64,000 nucleotides of DNA from Bursaphelenchus xylophilus (Eukaryota; Nematoda; Chromadorea; Rhabditida; Aphelenchoididae), in the NCBI GenBank assembly GCA_904066235.2, contig CAJFCV020000003.1, positions 8,122,001 through 8,186,000 of the forward strand, written 5' to 3'. Shown here in pieces: positions 34,862-46,952 of the stretch. Under the pieces are notes generated by a model that was given only the letters and a program-made list of their open reading frames with translations, searched no databases and had not been told where the DNA came from. A program made the translations under genes and the position numbers. Each line of letters starts with the position of its first letter. Positions within the stretch are counted from its first letter, which is position 1.

Positions 34862-37800
34862 CTAGTTTTGGGCAGCCGCTAAGCCTTCTCGATCCTTCTT
34901 GAAGTTGTGCATAAACTAAAAAAAGGTGGATTTAATCAACTTAAAGGTACAATTGTTTTCACAGTCAACGATTTATCGACTAAACCTTACAATCTTGTAT
35001 TCGCTGGTTTTCTCGAACTTCTTGATCTCTTTCTGCAGCTCGGCATTCACATCCAACTGCTTCGCAAACTTGTAGCGCTTCTGGAATTGGACAAACTTCT
35101 CCAATCCGAAATTCTTATGTCGCTTCCTCACATCATCCAAGATATCGTTCTGGAAGTTGACGTAAAGTGGAGGACGGAACTTCTCCTCCAACCCATAACA
35201 ATAGAATCGGAAGAGGGATTCTATTCCATATCTGAAGCCGGCATCAGCATCTTCCAAGGCCAAGCGACGGAATTCCGTGAACATGTTTCGGTTAAAGTTG
35301 GAGCGGAGGAACATCGACCAGAAACGATAAAGAGTATTCATCTCTGGGACATCGTAACCGCAAGCCTTGCGCTGCTCGATACAACGCGCCTTCCATTCAG
35401 AGTAAACTTGCTCTTCGAATCCGTTGTCTTGGAATAAACCGACTGATGGATGGACCGAGTTTGGTTGAGATACCGAAATCGAAGTCTCGTCACTGAAAGG
35501 GGAATGATTATGACGTATAAAATTCATGTTTTCTCTACTTGCCATGCATCAACTTACGCGGTAATAACTGAGTTGTTCCGACTTCTAGCTCCCAATACCC
35601 ATCCAACATTCATGCCGTGCGCTTGCTCCACGGAGACTTGTTGCTGCAAGTTTTTGTCCTTCTTTAGGTCTTTAATTTCTTTGTTGTGGGCTGGATAATA
35701 ACGAGGAACTTTAGACTCTTGCTGTTCTCTCTTGGCAATGGGACTGCGGGGCTAAAAATTTATGATGTGAATGGAAATAAATGCCAATTATTGGGTCGTT
35801 TTCGGTCATCAAATATCCGCTTACCATTGATGCCGAGGCGGCGGCCCTTTCCAAGGCTTTCTTGGCCCACACCGAACCCGCAGGGCCTTTAGGCTCTTTG
35901 TTTTCATTGCTGTTAGACGAGGTTTCGCTGGAAGTCTCACTCGACTGTTTGTCGCTGTCTTCCGGTTTTTTAGCCTGAATAATTAACATGACTACTGAAT
36001 ACCTATTTGCACAAAAATGGGAAGACAGCGCAATAAAGTGTTTTTTACCTCATCTTGGCGTCCCTCCTTCTGCCACAGCGCCTCCTCGTACTTTCGGAGG
36101 TTGTGCTCAATCTCTTCGCTCATAAGTCTCTTTTCCTTCGCCTTGGTGGCCGGCGATTGGGTCAGAATAATGAGTTTTTTGATATGCTGATCGGGCATCT
36201 CCTCCACAGTGTTGTAATCCTCGTTCTCCACATTGGTTGAGGATTTTCTCCGTTCAGAGCGTTCGCCTTCTGCGTTGTGATGTCTGCCTCTTCTGCGTCC
36301 CTCTGGTTTGCTTGGCTTCTTTTTCTTTTTGGGAGCAACTTCTTGCCAGTCGTCATCACCTTCCTTCTTCTCCTCTTTCTCCGATTTCTCAGTTTTGGGG
36401 CTTTGCGCCCTCTGCGATCGCGGACCGCGAGAAGATCTTGGGGTGTCCTTGGAAGATGTAGGTTTCGATTTTGGAGTCTGTGGTTGCGACTTCGAAGGGG
36501 TTGTCGGCGACTGGACAATTTGAACTTGTGGTTTATCCTTTGGAGCCGACTGTTGAGCCATAGCTGAGTACGACACCCTTGGGGTAGAATTCGTAGAATT
36601 CTCTGAAGGAGCATGATGTTCTTGCTTCTCTCCTTGTTGATCTTCGAAAACATCCTAAAGCAGAAGATAATAGATTATGAGATTAAACTTACGTCGTACT
36701 CGCTTTGTTTTGATTCCTTCGTTGCCTTTTTAGGCTGTGGCTTGGCTTCAACCTTAACCTCTTTCTTTTCATCTGAAGTGGGCGTTGAAGGACCGGGCAA
36801 GTCCTCCTTTGTGTGATCTCCTTCTTCATCGACTGACTTTTGACTGGAAAACTCCATTGGCCATGACTCGGGGCTAATCCTCGTTCTCACTCTCATGTTT
36901 GCACTGTCTAGCTCAACCTTATCACTGTCCATTAACGCGTTGGCGATTACGTTGATATCGCGTGTTAAATTAGAAACCCGAGGGAAACTGGAGATCAAAG
37001 ATAAGGGAAGATAACCGTTTTTGTCCATTCGTCGCCGCAAGAAGAAGTCCTTCTGGAGATTGTCGACAGAGAAATAATACTCGCTGAAATTTACAAATAA
37101 CCATATTACCAGCATATAAGGCACACAATTTAAACAACAAAAACGCTTACATTTGTTTGCACAGGACGGCCTTAATGTCCTCATTCCTAAATTCTGTTAA
37201 TAAAGGCACTGGCGCTACACCCGGAAACGATGGGAAAAACGGCTGCAACATTGGAGGAGGAACCAATGGTGGCCGAATTACTGGTGGAACTGGTACACCA
37301 TTAGGTGATAACAACGCATTTGGAGTAGGAGGCACGGTGGATGTCACAGAAGATGCCACTGACTCTGGTCGGGAATCTGTTGACGTGGTAGCTTGAGGTT
37401 TAGAGGCTTGTGCCTTTATCCTCTTGTCCAGCGCAGCTTGTGCTGCCGCTTGAAGACCCGGATGCGACATTGTAGTAGCGTTCAGCGCTTGCGGAGGAGG
37501 TCCAGCGGTAACTACTGGAGCTCTGAACAACTGACCGCCGTTCTGTGGTACAAATGGTACCATATATGGCATTTGATTTGCCTTCATTGCCATTGTCGGA
37601 TCAAAGGGAGGCAACGCCATCATAGCGCACAACTGAGAATACTGAGTTTCCATTAAATCCATGTAATCAAAACCGCCATCCTGAGCAGCTTCAGCAACCT
37701 CATCCCAATCTGGCAGAGGGCCGCGTTGAACACTGATTGGTTGCTGCTGGCCGTTCGGTGGCTGGTTTGGTGGATTCCTCGCTTGCCATCTGTCATTCCT

Positions 37801-40800
37801 TTGATAAAAGGCTTTATGGGCATTTGGCTTTTCAGAATTTGTGCTATCTGCTTTCTGTTGTGGCGGTGGAGGATTCTGTGCATTTTTGTTCCACTGATCG
37901 TTAGTTGGTTTACTGTTGTTGTTATTAAAATTTCTTCGATGACCACCGGTTTGTTTTCCTAGAATTAAAAAGTTTTGCTTGTAAATTGAAAAGAATCGGG
38001 GAAAGCTTATTTGTCCCTATTCTCTAACGTCAATGATTTTTGTCTCCTAAATACAAACAAAATTCAGAATAACCAAAAAATTTACCTTCGGTATTTCTGT
38101 TTTCGTTTCTTCCACGCGAATTTTGTTTGAAATGTCCAGTACCTACGTTTGAAGCCCTTGGAGGACCGTTCCGTAGGCCACCGTTTGAATTTACTACCTG
38201 AAAATGTCAATATAAGCTTAATGCAACGAGATTTAATGAAACTTAAACTGAGGTAATGACGCATAAAAAATCCTACCTCAACTACCATAACTTTCGATCA
38301 AAAACACTGGCCTTCTAACAAAATCAACAACAAAATCCCTCTAAACAACAGAATTCCCCTCGGAAAAAAGGTTTTGGGCTGTCACTGTAGTCGCGAAACG
38401 ACACTATCGATTCTCCGACCCGGCTATATTGATTCTTTTCTCCGTTTTAACGGGCAGAGAAATAGAAAGGGAAAGGCTGTTGATAGTTAAACGCGTGTTT
38501 TTTGCGGAGGAACCAAGGCAGAAAAGATTTTCGTGTGGACAGCTGTATTGTTGCATGCGTCTTTACATTCTTTCAAAAAGTCTCAATAATTATAAGAAAT
38601 AATCTTTAAATTATGCTACATCAGACAGCAAGGAATAATGCATAACAAAAAAACTAACCCCGTTTCCAGGATGCACTGGTTGTCCGGTATAAGGCATCTC
38701 GTTCTCGTCCTCTTCGTCTTCTATTTCATTGACTTCTTCTGGGTCCTTTTCCTCGGTCTCTTCGCCCGAATCCAAAGGTGCAGAGTCAGTGAAGGAGACG
38801 AATTCGGTGGCGTCAGCAGTAGTTGGTACAAACGCAACTACGGGCTCAATCGAGAATGACGCTTCTGGAGCGTCTAGCACGCCGTTGGAGCGTTTCCAGC
38901 CTTGTGTGCCGGAATGTTGATAATAGAAACCGTTTGATGTGTTGTCAAAATACCTGAAATAAAATAAGTTGCTACAATAGCGTTTTACAATTTTTAAAAC
39001 TTTCAAATCGACAATTGTCAAACAACGAATCATTGTTGGTCCGTTTCTCTATGCAGAGCTGTGTAAACATAGTAATCCCCCTCAGTAATAAAAAACTGCT
39101 TTGCGACTTTTCGCAAAAGGCTTGAGCTTTACGGCGAAACGGCCGGATACTGCTCTCTTAACGAAATGCGACTTGTATATTGTACGAGATTAAGGCCAGA
39201 AGCCGAATGAATTTTATTTAAATAAGGAACGCAGTAAGTCGGTCCGTGTGCCAAAAAAGAGAACACCAAAACAAGAATGGAGACGAGAGAAAGGGGAAGG
39301 GAGAGGGGAAGGGACCCTGCGGCCGTCTCTCCACGTCCTCCTCAAATGCCGTAAACCCGAGAAAAAAGTGGCTGAAAGAGGGAAGATGACGTTGGGTGAA
39401 TTTCTAATCATGAATTGAAAGATTATCAGAGGGGTTTGGATTAATGAAAGCCACTTCTTCAAATCCATTCCAGATGATTAGCTGATTTAAGCTACAAAAA
39501 TGGAATTTGAGTCAAGAGTATTTGTAAAAAACGGTAAATGCTACTTCAAGAACGCTTCGAAAGACATGGGCGTTTTTTGGGTACGTCAGGAACAACGTGG
39601 TCCGAGAACGGGAAAACAACCGACGTCATGTGAAGAAAGAGATAAAAGGTCGCTTGGACGTCGGTTGTAAATAGCAGTGATTTATAGCACAATATAAACA
39701 ATCTTTACTTTGATATCCCATGATTAATATCGCGAATTTTTTGCAACCGATCGCTCCGCCGTTCTTCTATAAGTGCTCTCCGGATTACTTTCTCCCGGTT
39801 TCTCAACGTCAACGTTTCACTTGAGTCCGCAACGTGACCGCCGACGTATCTTACGACGCAGCTTATCAGCGAGATGATAAATGAAATAAAGAGTAAACAA
39901 TTAATGATCGTTGACAAGACAGAGAAAGGAAAACAAGAAAAGCACACCCCTAAAAAACTCCTCAGTCTTTCCTTCCATAAAAAGGTAAAATGGAAGTGAA
40001 ATGAGATGGCTGCCTTTTAATATTTATTATAAAATGGCTTTTGTAGACACGATGAAGAATTCGTCTAAATTACTTAATCTCCAAAATCAGAAACACTATT
40101 TAAAAATAAATACCACTGGGGTCGAAAAAGCCCGGTCCCTGCAGAGATAACTCTCCTTTGTTTTATCAGAAAGTGTTTAAAAATTGAGAAAACGGAGAGA
40201 GGAGAGGGCGGAGAGACAGTGAGAGAAACGACGAATCTTCCGAGGGGAATTTCTAAAAATGTTTTTAGGCCAAATATTTTTTACAAATATCGGAAAAGAC
40301 GTTGAAAATCGGCCTAATTGTTTTTTTCTGACAAGGCTATGAATGTCTAAATCATGTCAACAACGCGTTAACACACCTACCTAAAGTATCGATCCGGCTG
40401 TGTTTTCCGAAAAATGGGCATTTGGGTTACGGTAAACTGTCCAGATCCAACTTTCAATATGAATAGAATACGAGAATGAATAATAAATATCTGTCTCGAA
40501 CTAATAGAATCGGCTTTATAAATCCGGGAAATCTGTGCTGACCGGTGAAAGTCGACGGAAAAAACAGTGTTTGGAATCGTGATTCAAATAAAGTAAAGTC
40601 AAAGGCCTACGCAAATTTTGCTTTTGAAAATAAAAGACGGCCAAAAAGTAAAAAGGCAATTAAGAAGTGACAGATAAATTAGTCATCATGTTTTTGTGAG
40701 ATCATTTTGAATTCTAAAAGTGACGTTTCCAAAAACGTAAAATCTTACCAGTAGTCCTGTTCTTCGTTTTCATCCTCGTCCGTCACCACAGTATTCGCCG

Positions 40801-42598
40801 TTTTATTCTCTTTCGCTGCTTGCCCATCCCTCCGCGATCTTCGTATGGTCCTCGTCTTGCCAAACTTGTCGTAGCGAGAGCGCTTGGCCGGGCCCGACGG
40901 CGAGACTCGATCGGTCTCTCGGTTCTTGTAGTGAATGTCGATATCCAGCTTTTTCCAACTATATTTACCGTTTTTGGAAGCGGATCGAGAATCACCGTCC
41001 TCAGGGGATTCCGTTTGCTCGGGGTGAGTTCCGTTGGATTTTGGCTTAAAAAAATAAAAAATAAGTCATCGTTTTACTCCAAAGGTAATAAAGGGATAAC
41101 ATTATAATCAATATAGCGGTAAACAAGATTACAATCTACCGAGGGCAACAAAGGTGCAATTATGATCCCACAAAGAGCATCTTCTGACAATCACTGATCA
41201 AAACAAACGTACAAAATCTTGTTGAAAATAGTGAAACTGGTGGCCCAAACCCCGCATTGATACAATCACTCTCTTCCAAAACTAATTTCGAAAATCACCG
41301 GATCTTTCCTCCCGTTCCGACCCTGAGGGCTCTTATAAGCGAAAAAGAAGTGACATTCAGTTATCACATGGCCTCAAGACTCCGGTAAGAAGATCACATT
41401 GATTGTGTCCTTTGAACAAACACGAAAAAAGGAACCCTAAACCCGCGGGCCTGCGGCTGGAACAAACGTCGTTCCGCGCACAAATATTCGAATACAATCA
41501 GCAACAACCACTCGGAATGACCTGATCTGCATTCCGATGGCGCTGATCAGGGCTGAAAATAGGGAAAGAAAGATTGAAAAGAAAAAATAAGAAACAGAAA
41601 GTTCAGGAGGTTCATGTCCTCGGAAAGACCAAGTACCAAACATTTCGAGGTAAGAAAACATTCTGTTTTTAGGACATACCAATGAGAAAAGGAGATTATG
41701 ATATTCGAAAAGCTCCTAATAAAAATGTCGCAAACCCCCTCCAAAGCGACGATTTCTTTACAAAAGGCAGCTGTTGAATGTCATCGAATCTCCCTCCTCT
41801 TGGTTACACCCGCTTCCTCACCTGTTTGTGGACAAGTCCATTCTGGCACACTCCATTTAAGACGGCTTCCTCTTGGACTGCCTCTTTTAGACTAGGCCAA
41901 GCCTGTTCAGCGTCCGCTAATTTTGTCCCGTTAGTGACCTAAAACGAAATTGAAAATAATTATTTTTAATTCATCTTAATTTTTGATTGACCTCGCGATA
42001 AGGACGGAAAAAATACGTTACCTTTCCATTATGCTGGGCACAACTTTGTTTTGACACATCCATTTCATCTAAACCTGGAAGAAAAATCATCAGGAAATCG
42101 TAAAAACGTGAGGTTATCAAAGGTAATTAATCCCAAAGAGAAAAAGAAAGACTTGACCAGAAAAGATATCTGCTATTCCTACCTATCACAAGTTTTTATG
42201 GCTCCATTAAGTACAAATTCAAAAAAAACATACTTGCAAACGCGTTTTTAAACTTCTCGGATTTTGATTATATATTTAGGGTATATTTTTTGTTTGAGCT
42301 ATACCTACGTCAATTTGCACAAATGGTAAATAAAAAATTGTCAAAAAGAACGATGTTAATAGTAATTTTTTGAAAATTCAAAACATAGATTTTTTTCATT
42401 TTTTCAAAACATCCCGCCCCACCTTATTAGGACATCAACAAAAACCCTAAAAATCTTACTATTTTGTTTATTTTTGAACCATGGATTTGAAATGTTGTCA
42501 TCGGCGTTGAGGTCGATCAACTTGTTCCCCTTCTTGCTGCCCCTTCTTTTTTTGCTTATTCCATTTTCACCATTGTTCCCCAAACCGTTCGTATTCAT
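34862..42598 (-). CDS. larp-1: La-related protein 1 (LARP1)
   Basis: RNA-binding translation regulator of TOP mRNAs that acts downstream of TOR. Thirteen coding exons in transcript order: 42598-42460, 42068-42022, 41938-41822, 41044-40749, 38953-38659, 38197-38086, 37958-37151, 37083-36693, 36654-36049, 35974-35825, 35751-35558, 35492-34991, 34915-34862. Every junction keeps phase, giving about 1236 residues. The La motif (about 600-690) includes [19 protein letters not shown]. The DM15/HEAT-like cap-binding region (about 1065-1200) includes [14 protein letters not shown] and the [20 protein letters not shown] block. N-terminal exons carry LARP1-like AWPSLKEA and [10 protein letters not shown] segments. 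Long disordered, lysine/proline- and glutamine-rich stretches separate the domains. The first exon ([13 protein letters not shown]..) is assigned because it splices in frame to exon 2; ATG 42063 is an alternative start. An internal short first exon at 38277-38288 is listed separately. Confidence 0.93.
38277..38288 (-). CDS. larp-1: Candidate alternative first coding exon of larp-1
   Basis: Reading on the minus strand, ATG-GTA-GTT-GAG is followed at once by a donor GTAGGA and joins in phase 0 to the exon at 38197. It would give a larp-1 form that begins MVVE-VVNSNGG, keeps the La motif and DM15 region, and lacks the first 197 residues. There is no good acceptor just upstream, which fits an alternative promoter rather than a cassette exon. 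The 300-350 bp above it, before the 38659-38953 exon, would hold that promoter. Confidence 0.4.
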
Positions 42599-42599
42599 A

Positions 42600-44593
42600 T
42601 TCGAGTGACCAGAGAATTGGGTGAAACCCGGAGGCAAAAAGAATTTCCAGCAGAGATCTGCCAACCCGCTTGATTTTAAGGCTAAAAATGTTGAATATTA
42701 AATAGCCTGGGGTAATTTTTATTCGAAAATTTTCATGGATTAAATTAAATAACAGGTCGAGAAATATAGAGGGTACCACGCGACGAGTCTTAACGCGAAG
42801 TCCGGTCTTTTTTGATGACCATTATCTCACGAAGGATCAAAGTACAACTCCATAAAGATTATAATGCACAACCTACAAAAGACCTGCAGAAAACGCTCAT
42901 TGAACCCTATACGGAAACTAAAAATCAAGAAAAAAGAGAGACTAAAATCATGATCAAATGCGTTCTAAAGTATTCAAGATCAGATCTGATAATGAGTGCC
43001 AAAAGTTGCCACTCAAAGTACGTCTCTTTTCGCGCATTCGACCGCCATCATCACCGAAACGGGCCCTTCAAAATTCAAGGTGATGGGGACAGACTTTAAG
43101 ACCCGAAAAAAGCGAACGAGGCACCGTGCGACGGGGGCGGTAAAGCATAAGAAGATGGGGGCAAAATGAGAAAAAAAGGACAGTCGAGGCTGAAGACCGC
43201 CACTTTTCTCGAACCCCAACTTATCACTGATAACGCGGTGGTTATAACGTGAAAATTAAAGAACGCTTCAGGGTTTGCGGGCTGCAAATGGACCGGACCA
43301 GGGCAGTTTTTGATCTGCATGCAGAATTGTTTCGTTTTCAGTTAAGGAAACTTTTTAAAACTGCCCATTTTTGTCTATAAAAGGGTCCGAAATAAATCTT
43401 TAGTTGAAAAATTATTTGGACAGTTTAATCGATATAAAAGTTGATGCGTGAAATCAATAAAACTTGTCACAATTGTAACATTAAACCTTAATCATCATTT
43501 CCTTTCATTGTAAATTTGTTTTTGCACTAAAATAATCATAAAAGTCAAGCCCTATAATATCGCGAATGAATGAGTTGGAGACATTACTTATCGGATTAGG
43601 CCTCGGTTTGGATATCAAAAAAAGTTGAAATGCCCCTTGTCTTGTTGTTTGTCACGTCTCTGCAGATTTGACCAGCACGATCAAAAGATTTGGGCGGTCT
43701 TCAGTGAAAGGAAGGGAACGTTGAAACGAGTCAAGTCTGGGTGAGTGAGGACATTTGCGGGAAACGGGGTCAAAGGTGGGTGTTTGGGATAAAAAGTTAT
43801 TTTTTTGAGATTTTTAGACGAATCTTCTGAATAACAATTCTGTTCTCTTTCATTTCAGGGCTCTAAAACTGATAAAGATAAAGGCTAATGAGAAAAAAGG
43901 AGTAGGAATTTTAAAATGAGTCTACAAATGTAAGTCAGAGCACAAAATAGAAGTCACAATTTCTTCACTGCTCTTTTCCCATAGATATAATCAAGTGCCG
44001 ATCGCAGCGCCCAAATATTCACTCAAAACAATGACTTTAGGTCATATCAAGGCCTTATATCAATTTGCTAACTGAAAATAGATACAGTTGTTTTAACAAA
44101 ACGGCGTTATAAAAATTACAGTAACCCTCAATAAAAAGTCAATAAGAGATTTTTAAAAGTTGGCCCATAAAAGCCCCTTGTTCAAAAGTCGGCTCACTGC
44201 ACCCTCGTCGAAGATTTAAACCGATTCAAACAGCGTCTTGACGGGATCCCCCTCTTCCCCCACCTTTCTCGGGCCCCAATTGTCTGGCCAGTGATCGCGA
44301 GAAGTAAGCGCTTCTTTTCCCATCAGTATGTTGTCTTCGGAGACTTTAAAAAAGCGGAAGGAGAGAGAAAAGAATCACCTCAAAACACGACTAAAACAAG
44401 TGATAACAGGCGTGGTAATTACTGCAAAAGACATTGCGGTTTATTTACGGAATTTCTCTGCTTTTGGAAGTATTTAGTTTTGTTTATCGGCAGTGGAATT
44501 TTTAGTCATTCAGATTTTTGGAAAAAAACAAATTCTTTAAGAAAACAAAATTTCAAAAAAATCCCACCAATAAAATTCAGGAATAAATAGAAA
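42600..44593. other. Intergenic DNA upstream of larp-1
   Basis: About 2 kb between larp-1 and the 3' end of the PTB gene, with no supported coding frame. On the minus strand ATTTTTAG ends near 42682, a possible trans-splice acceptor for larp-1. The rest should include the larp-1 promoter. Confidence 0.45.
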
Positions 44594-44599
44594 TTTATT
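44594..44599 (-). terminator. Poly(A) signal of the PTB adaptor gene
   Basis: TTTATT on the plus strand reads AATAAA on the minus strand, about 30 bp beyond the TGA stop, so the 3' untranslated region is very short. Confidence 0.6.
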
Positions 44600-44626
44600 G
44601 CGATATCGCACAAACCATCACACTTT

Positions 44627-46019
44627 TCAACGCTTCCCCTCTTTTCTTTTGGGGATTAGATATGTACTGTCATAATATTCTCCAATCTCTTCGTAGATCT
44701 TGTCCTCGACGCCTTCTTTTTGTATTTTACATTCGATTACTTCCCCATAGTCACTGCTCATACTTCCGTTACTAGGTACAATCAGCAACGATTCTCTTTC
44801 ATTCATTTTGCTCAGCTTTTCTTTTAGTTCGCCGATTACTCTTTTTGGTGTAGAACTAGTACTGTTTATGCCCGAGGTGCCTGGTGAGTCTCCAATCGAG
44901 AGATTATTGAGATTCGGGGTTTCTGGCGGGGTTGGAACCCTTTGAGTTGGAGGTGGAGGAGGTTTCTCTATCTAAACTTAGAAGAAAGTTATATTATATA
45001 ATCGTATGTAAAAACTGTGCCAAATCAAAAATTAAATTAAATCAGATCAAAAACGACTCACCATGCCTCTCGGAAGCGAATTAAAATAATTTTGAGGTCC
45101 ATTCTCATCAGCTTTGGGGAAGATTTGATAGAAATTTCTCTAAAATGGTCAAAAGTTATATCGTGCTAGATATATCTCACATTTCCCATCATTTTCTCAA
45201 GTTCTTCCACTCGTTTCCTTAATCTTCTGTTCTCCTCTTCTAGGCAATTCCTTTGTGTGTGTAATTCCGCTTTGCTTTGGTAAATATCTTCTTCAGGTCG
45301 GGTCTTGAGCTACAATTTGTGGATTACGTCATCAAATCTATATCCTTACGTAATAATGAATTTCAAACGCTTCTTGAATGGTCGAGGTAATTGTTGAATA
45401 GGAATATGTCGATAAAAATACATGCGCTTCAAATTTGCCGGCATTTCGGGCAACGTAGACAAAGAATTCTCGATCCAAATCCTAAAAATATTACACTTGA
45501 AACATTAAAATGACTTACCGAGCTCTTCTTTCCACCACATGTGGCCACATTTGCGAGATCGGCGTGATTGAGGACTAGACCGCCTTTGTCTTCGACTATA
45601 TTTATGCAATGCGCTGAGATCTCGAGTCGAACCTTTTGCAACTTTTTATAGGAAACTTTGCCGTATAGCTGAACGATAATAAAAAAAATTATGTAACAAA
45701 GCAATAAAAAATATCCAAAAAAGTAGCTACTTAAGTAGATGCCAGCGTAAAATAAAAAGTTCTCACATTTTTTGCCCTCCGGACATACTCGACGGCCTCT
45801 TGGAACGTATCTTTGCTGGGCGATAAATCAGCAGGTGCCACTCCCAAATAACGTAAGAGGTAGATCACGCGAGCCTTTATCATGACACCTGGAACCATAA
45901 TCATCAATAAAATCGATCTTACGAGGACTCTGAGGCCATCGATCCAAGTGCAGCGTCTCCATGTTCGCCAGATCCTTTGATTCTGAGCATTTCGCTTCGG
46001 TTTTGGGGTCAGTCGACAT
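44627..46019 (-). CDS. PTB/PID-domain adaptor with coiled coil (CED-6/GULP-like architecture)
   Basis: Predicted cytoplasmic adaptor of 350 residues that would bind NPxY-type receptor tails. Exons in transcript order: 46019-45923, 45888-45767, 45668-45519, 45481-45350, 45309-45181, 45139-45062, 44971-44627; all phases agree. The PTB fold spans about residues 33-167: YLLRYLGVAPADLSPSKDTF (strand 1 and helix), KVRLEISAHCINIVEDK, REFFVYVARNAGKFEAHVF, then the C-terminal helix SYSTITSTIQEAFEIHYY. It is followed directly by a charged coiled coil (about 168-210, EEENRRLRKRVEELEKMM), then a proline-rich piece (EKPPPPPTQRVPTPPETP, possible SH3 ligand) and an acidic/tyrosine-containing tail (YGEVIEC, EEIGEYYDS). 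PTB then coiled coil then Pro-rich tail matches CED-6/GULP, but sequence similarity is modest, so orthology is open. Confidence 0.75.
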
Positions 46020-46867
46020 CGAAACTCTCTCTATGAGTCAGCCGTTGATATCACTGATAATCTCTACGTCAGAAACAAATCGAAAGACTATCACTAAAAA
46101 ACATATCAATTCGTTTTTTAATAATTTTATGTCTGGTACAAGATAAATTACGCGAATTACACGCCTTGTCTAAAATATCTGTTCCTCGCGCATCGGAATG
46201 AGGTCAGCTCGACGAGACTTCGAATGAATTCTAATAGCGGCAGGCAGGTCGACCGAAAAAAGAGCGCGCGACAGTTTAAAAAAAAGGGAAGGAAAGGTAG
46301 ATGAAGGGTAATATAATCTGATGCTGCAGAGCGAGTGGTCTTAATAATCAACTAAAATATGATATCTTCTTGCGAACGGAGTAATTGGAAGAGCAAAGAA
46401 AGAATGAATAAAGGAAAGAGAACTCATAAGAAAAGGATCTGCAATTTATTCGCGGTCAGACATGATGACTAATTTTTAATGTTCGCAAAGGTAATTTAAC
46501 AAACAGTAAAGGCGGTTAAAGGACAATGCTAGGTAATTCCAAGATGGATCAACGCAATAGTCTCCTTAATAGATGAATAAGTTTGTAAATACACCTTTCT
46601 CGGAACCATGATCTCATCAGATGTCTAACATAAGGTCATCAAAGACCATCCAACATTCAAAATCACGTAAGTGGCTTAGTTTTGGAGTAATCCCACCAAA
46701 AGCGCAAAAGAAAACGATTCTTTTTCTGTCAAAACTTCCGTTTGTTTATCCTAATAGACCATCAAAAATAAAGTCCGGTCATTGCAACCATACAGCACGC
46801 CCCTTTGCAGATCAGTCCATTATTTATTACAAACAAAGCGATTATGCAGACACTACCAAAGATAAAA
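46020..46867. other. Intergenic DNA between the PTB adaptor gene and SBDS
   Basis: About 0.85 kb with no supported coding frame; it should hold the promoter of the PTB gene and the 3' end of SBDS. Too wide for a compact nematode operon. Confidence 0.45.
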
Positions 46868-46873
46868 TTTATT
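46868..46873 (-). terminator. Poly(A) signal of SBDS
   Basis: TTTATT on the plus strand, AATAAA in transcript sense, about 80 bp past the TGA stop. Confidence 0.55.
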
Positions 46874-46952
46874 CAAAATAGTGGTAAAATATTAGTTGGA
46901 GATCCAAAAATAGTTACAACGGGACTGAACCAGGGAAATAAATAGGGAATCC

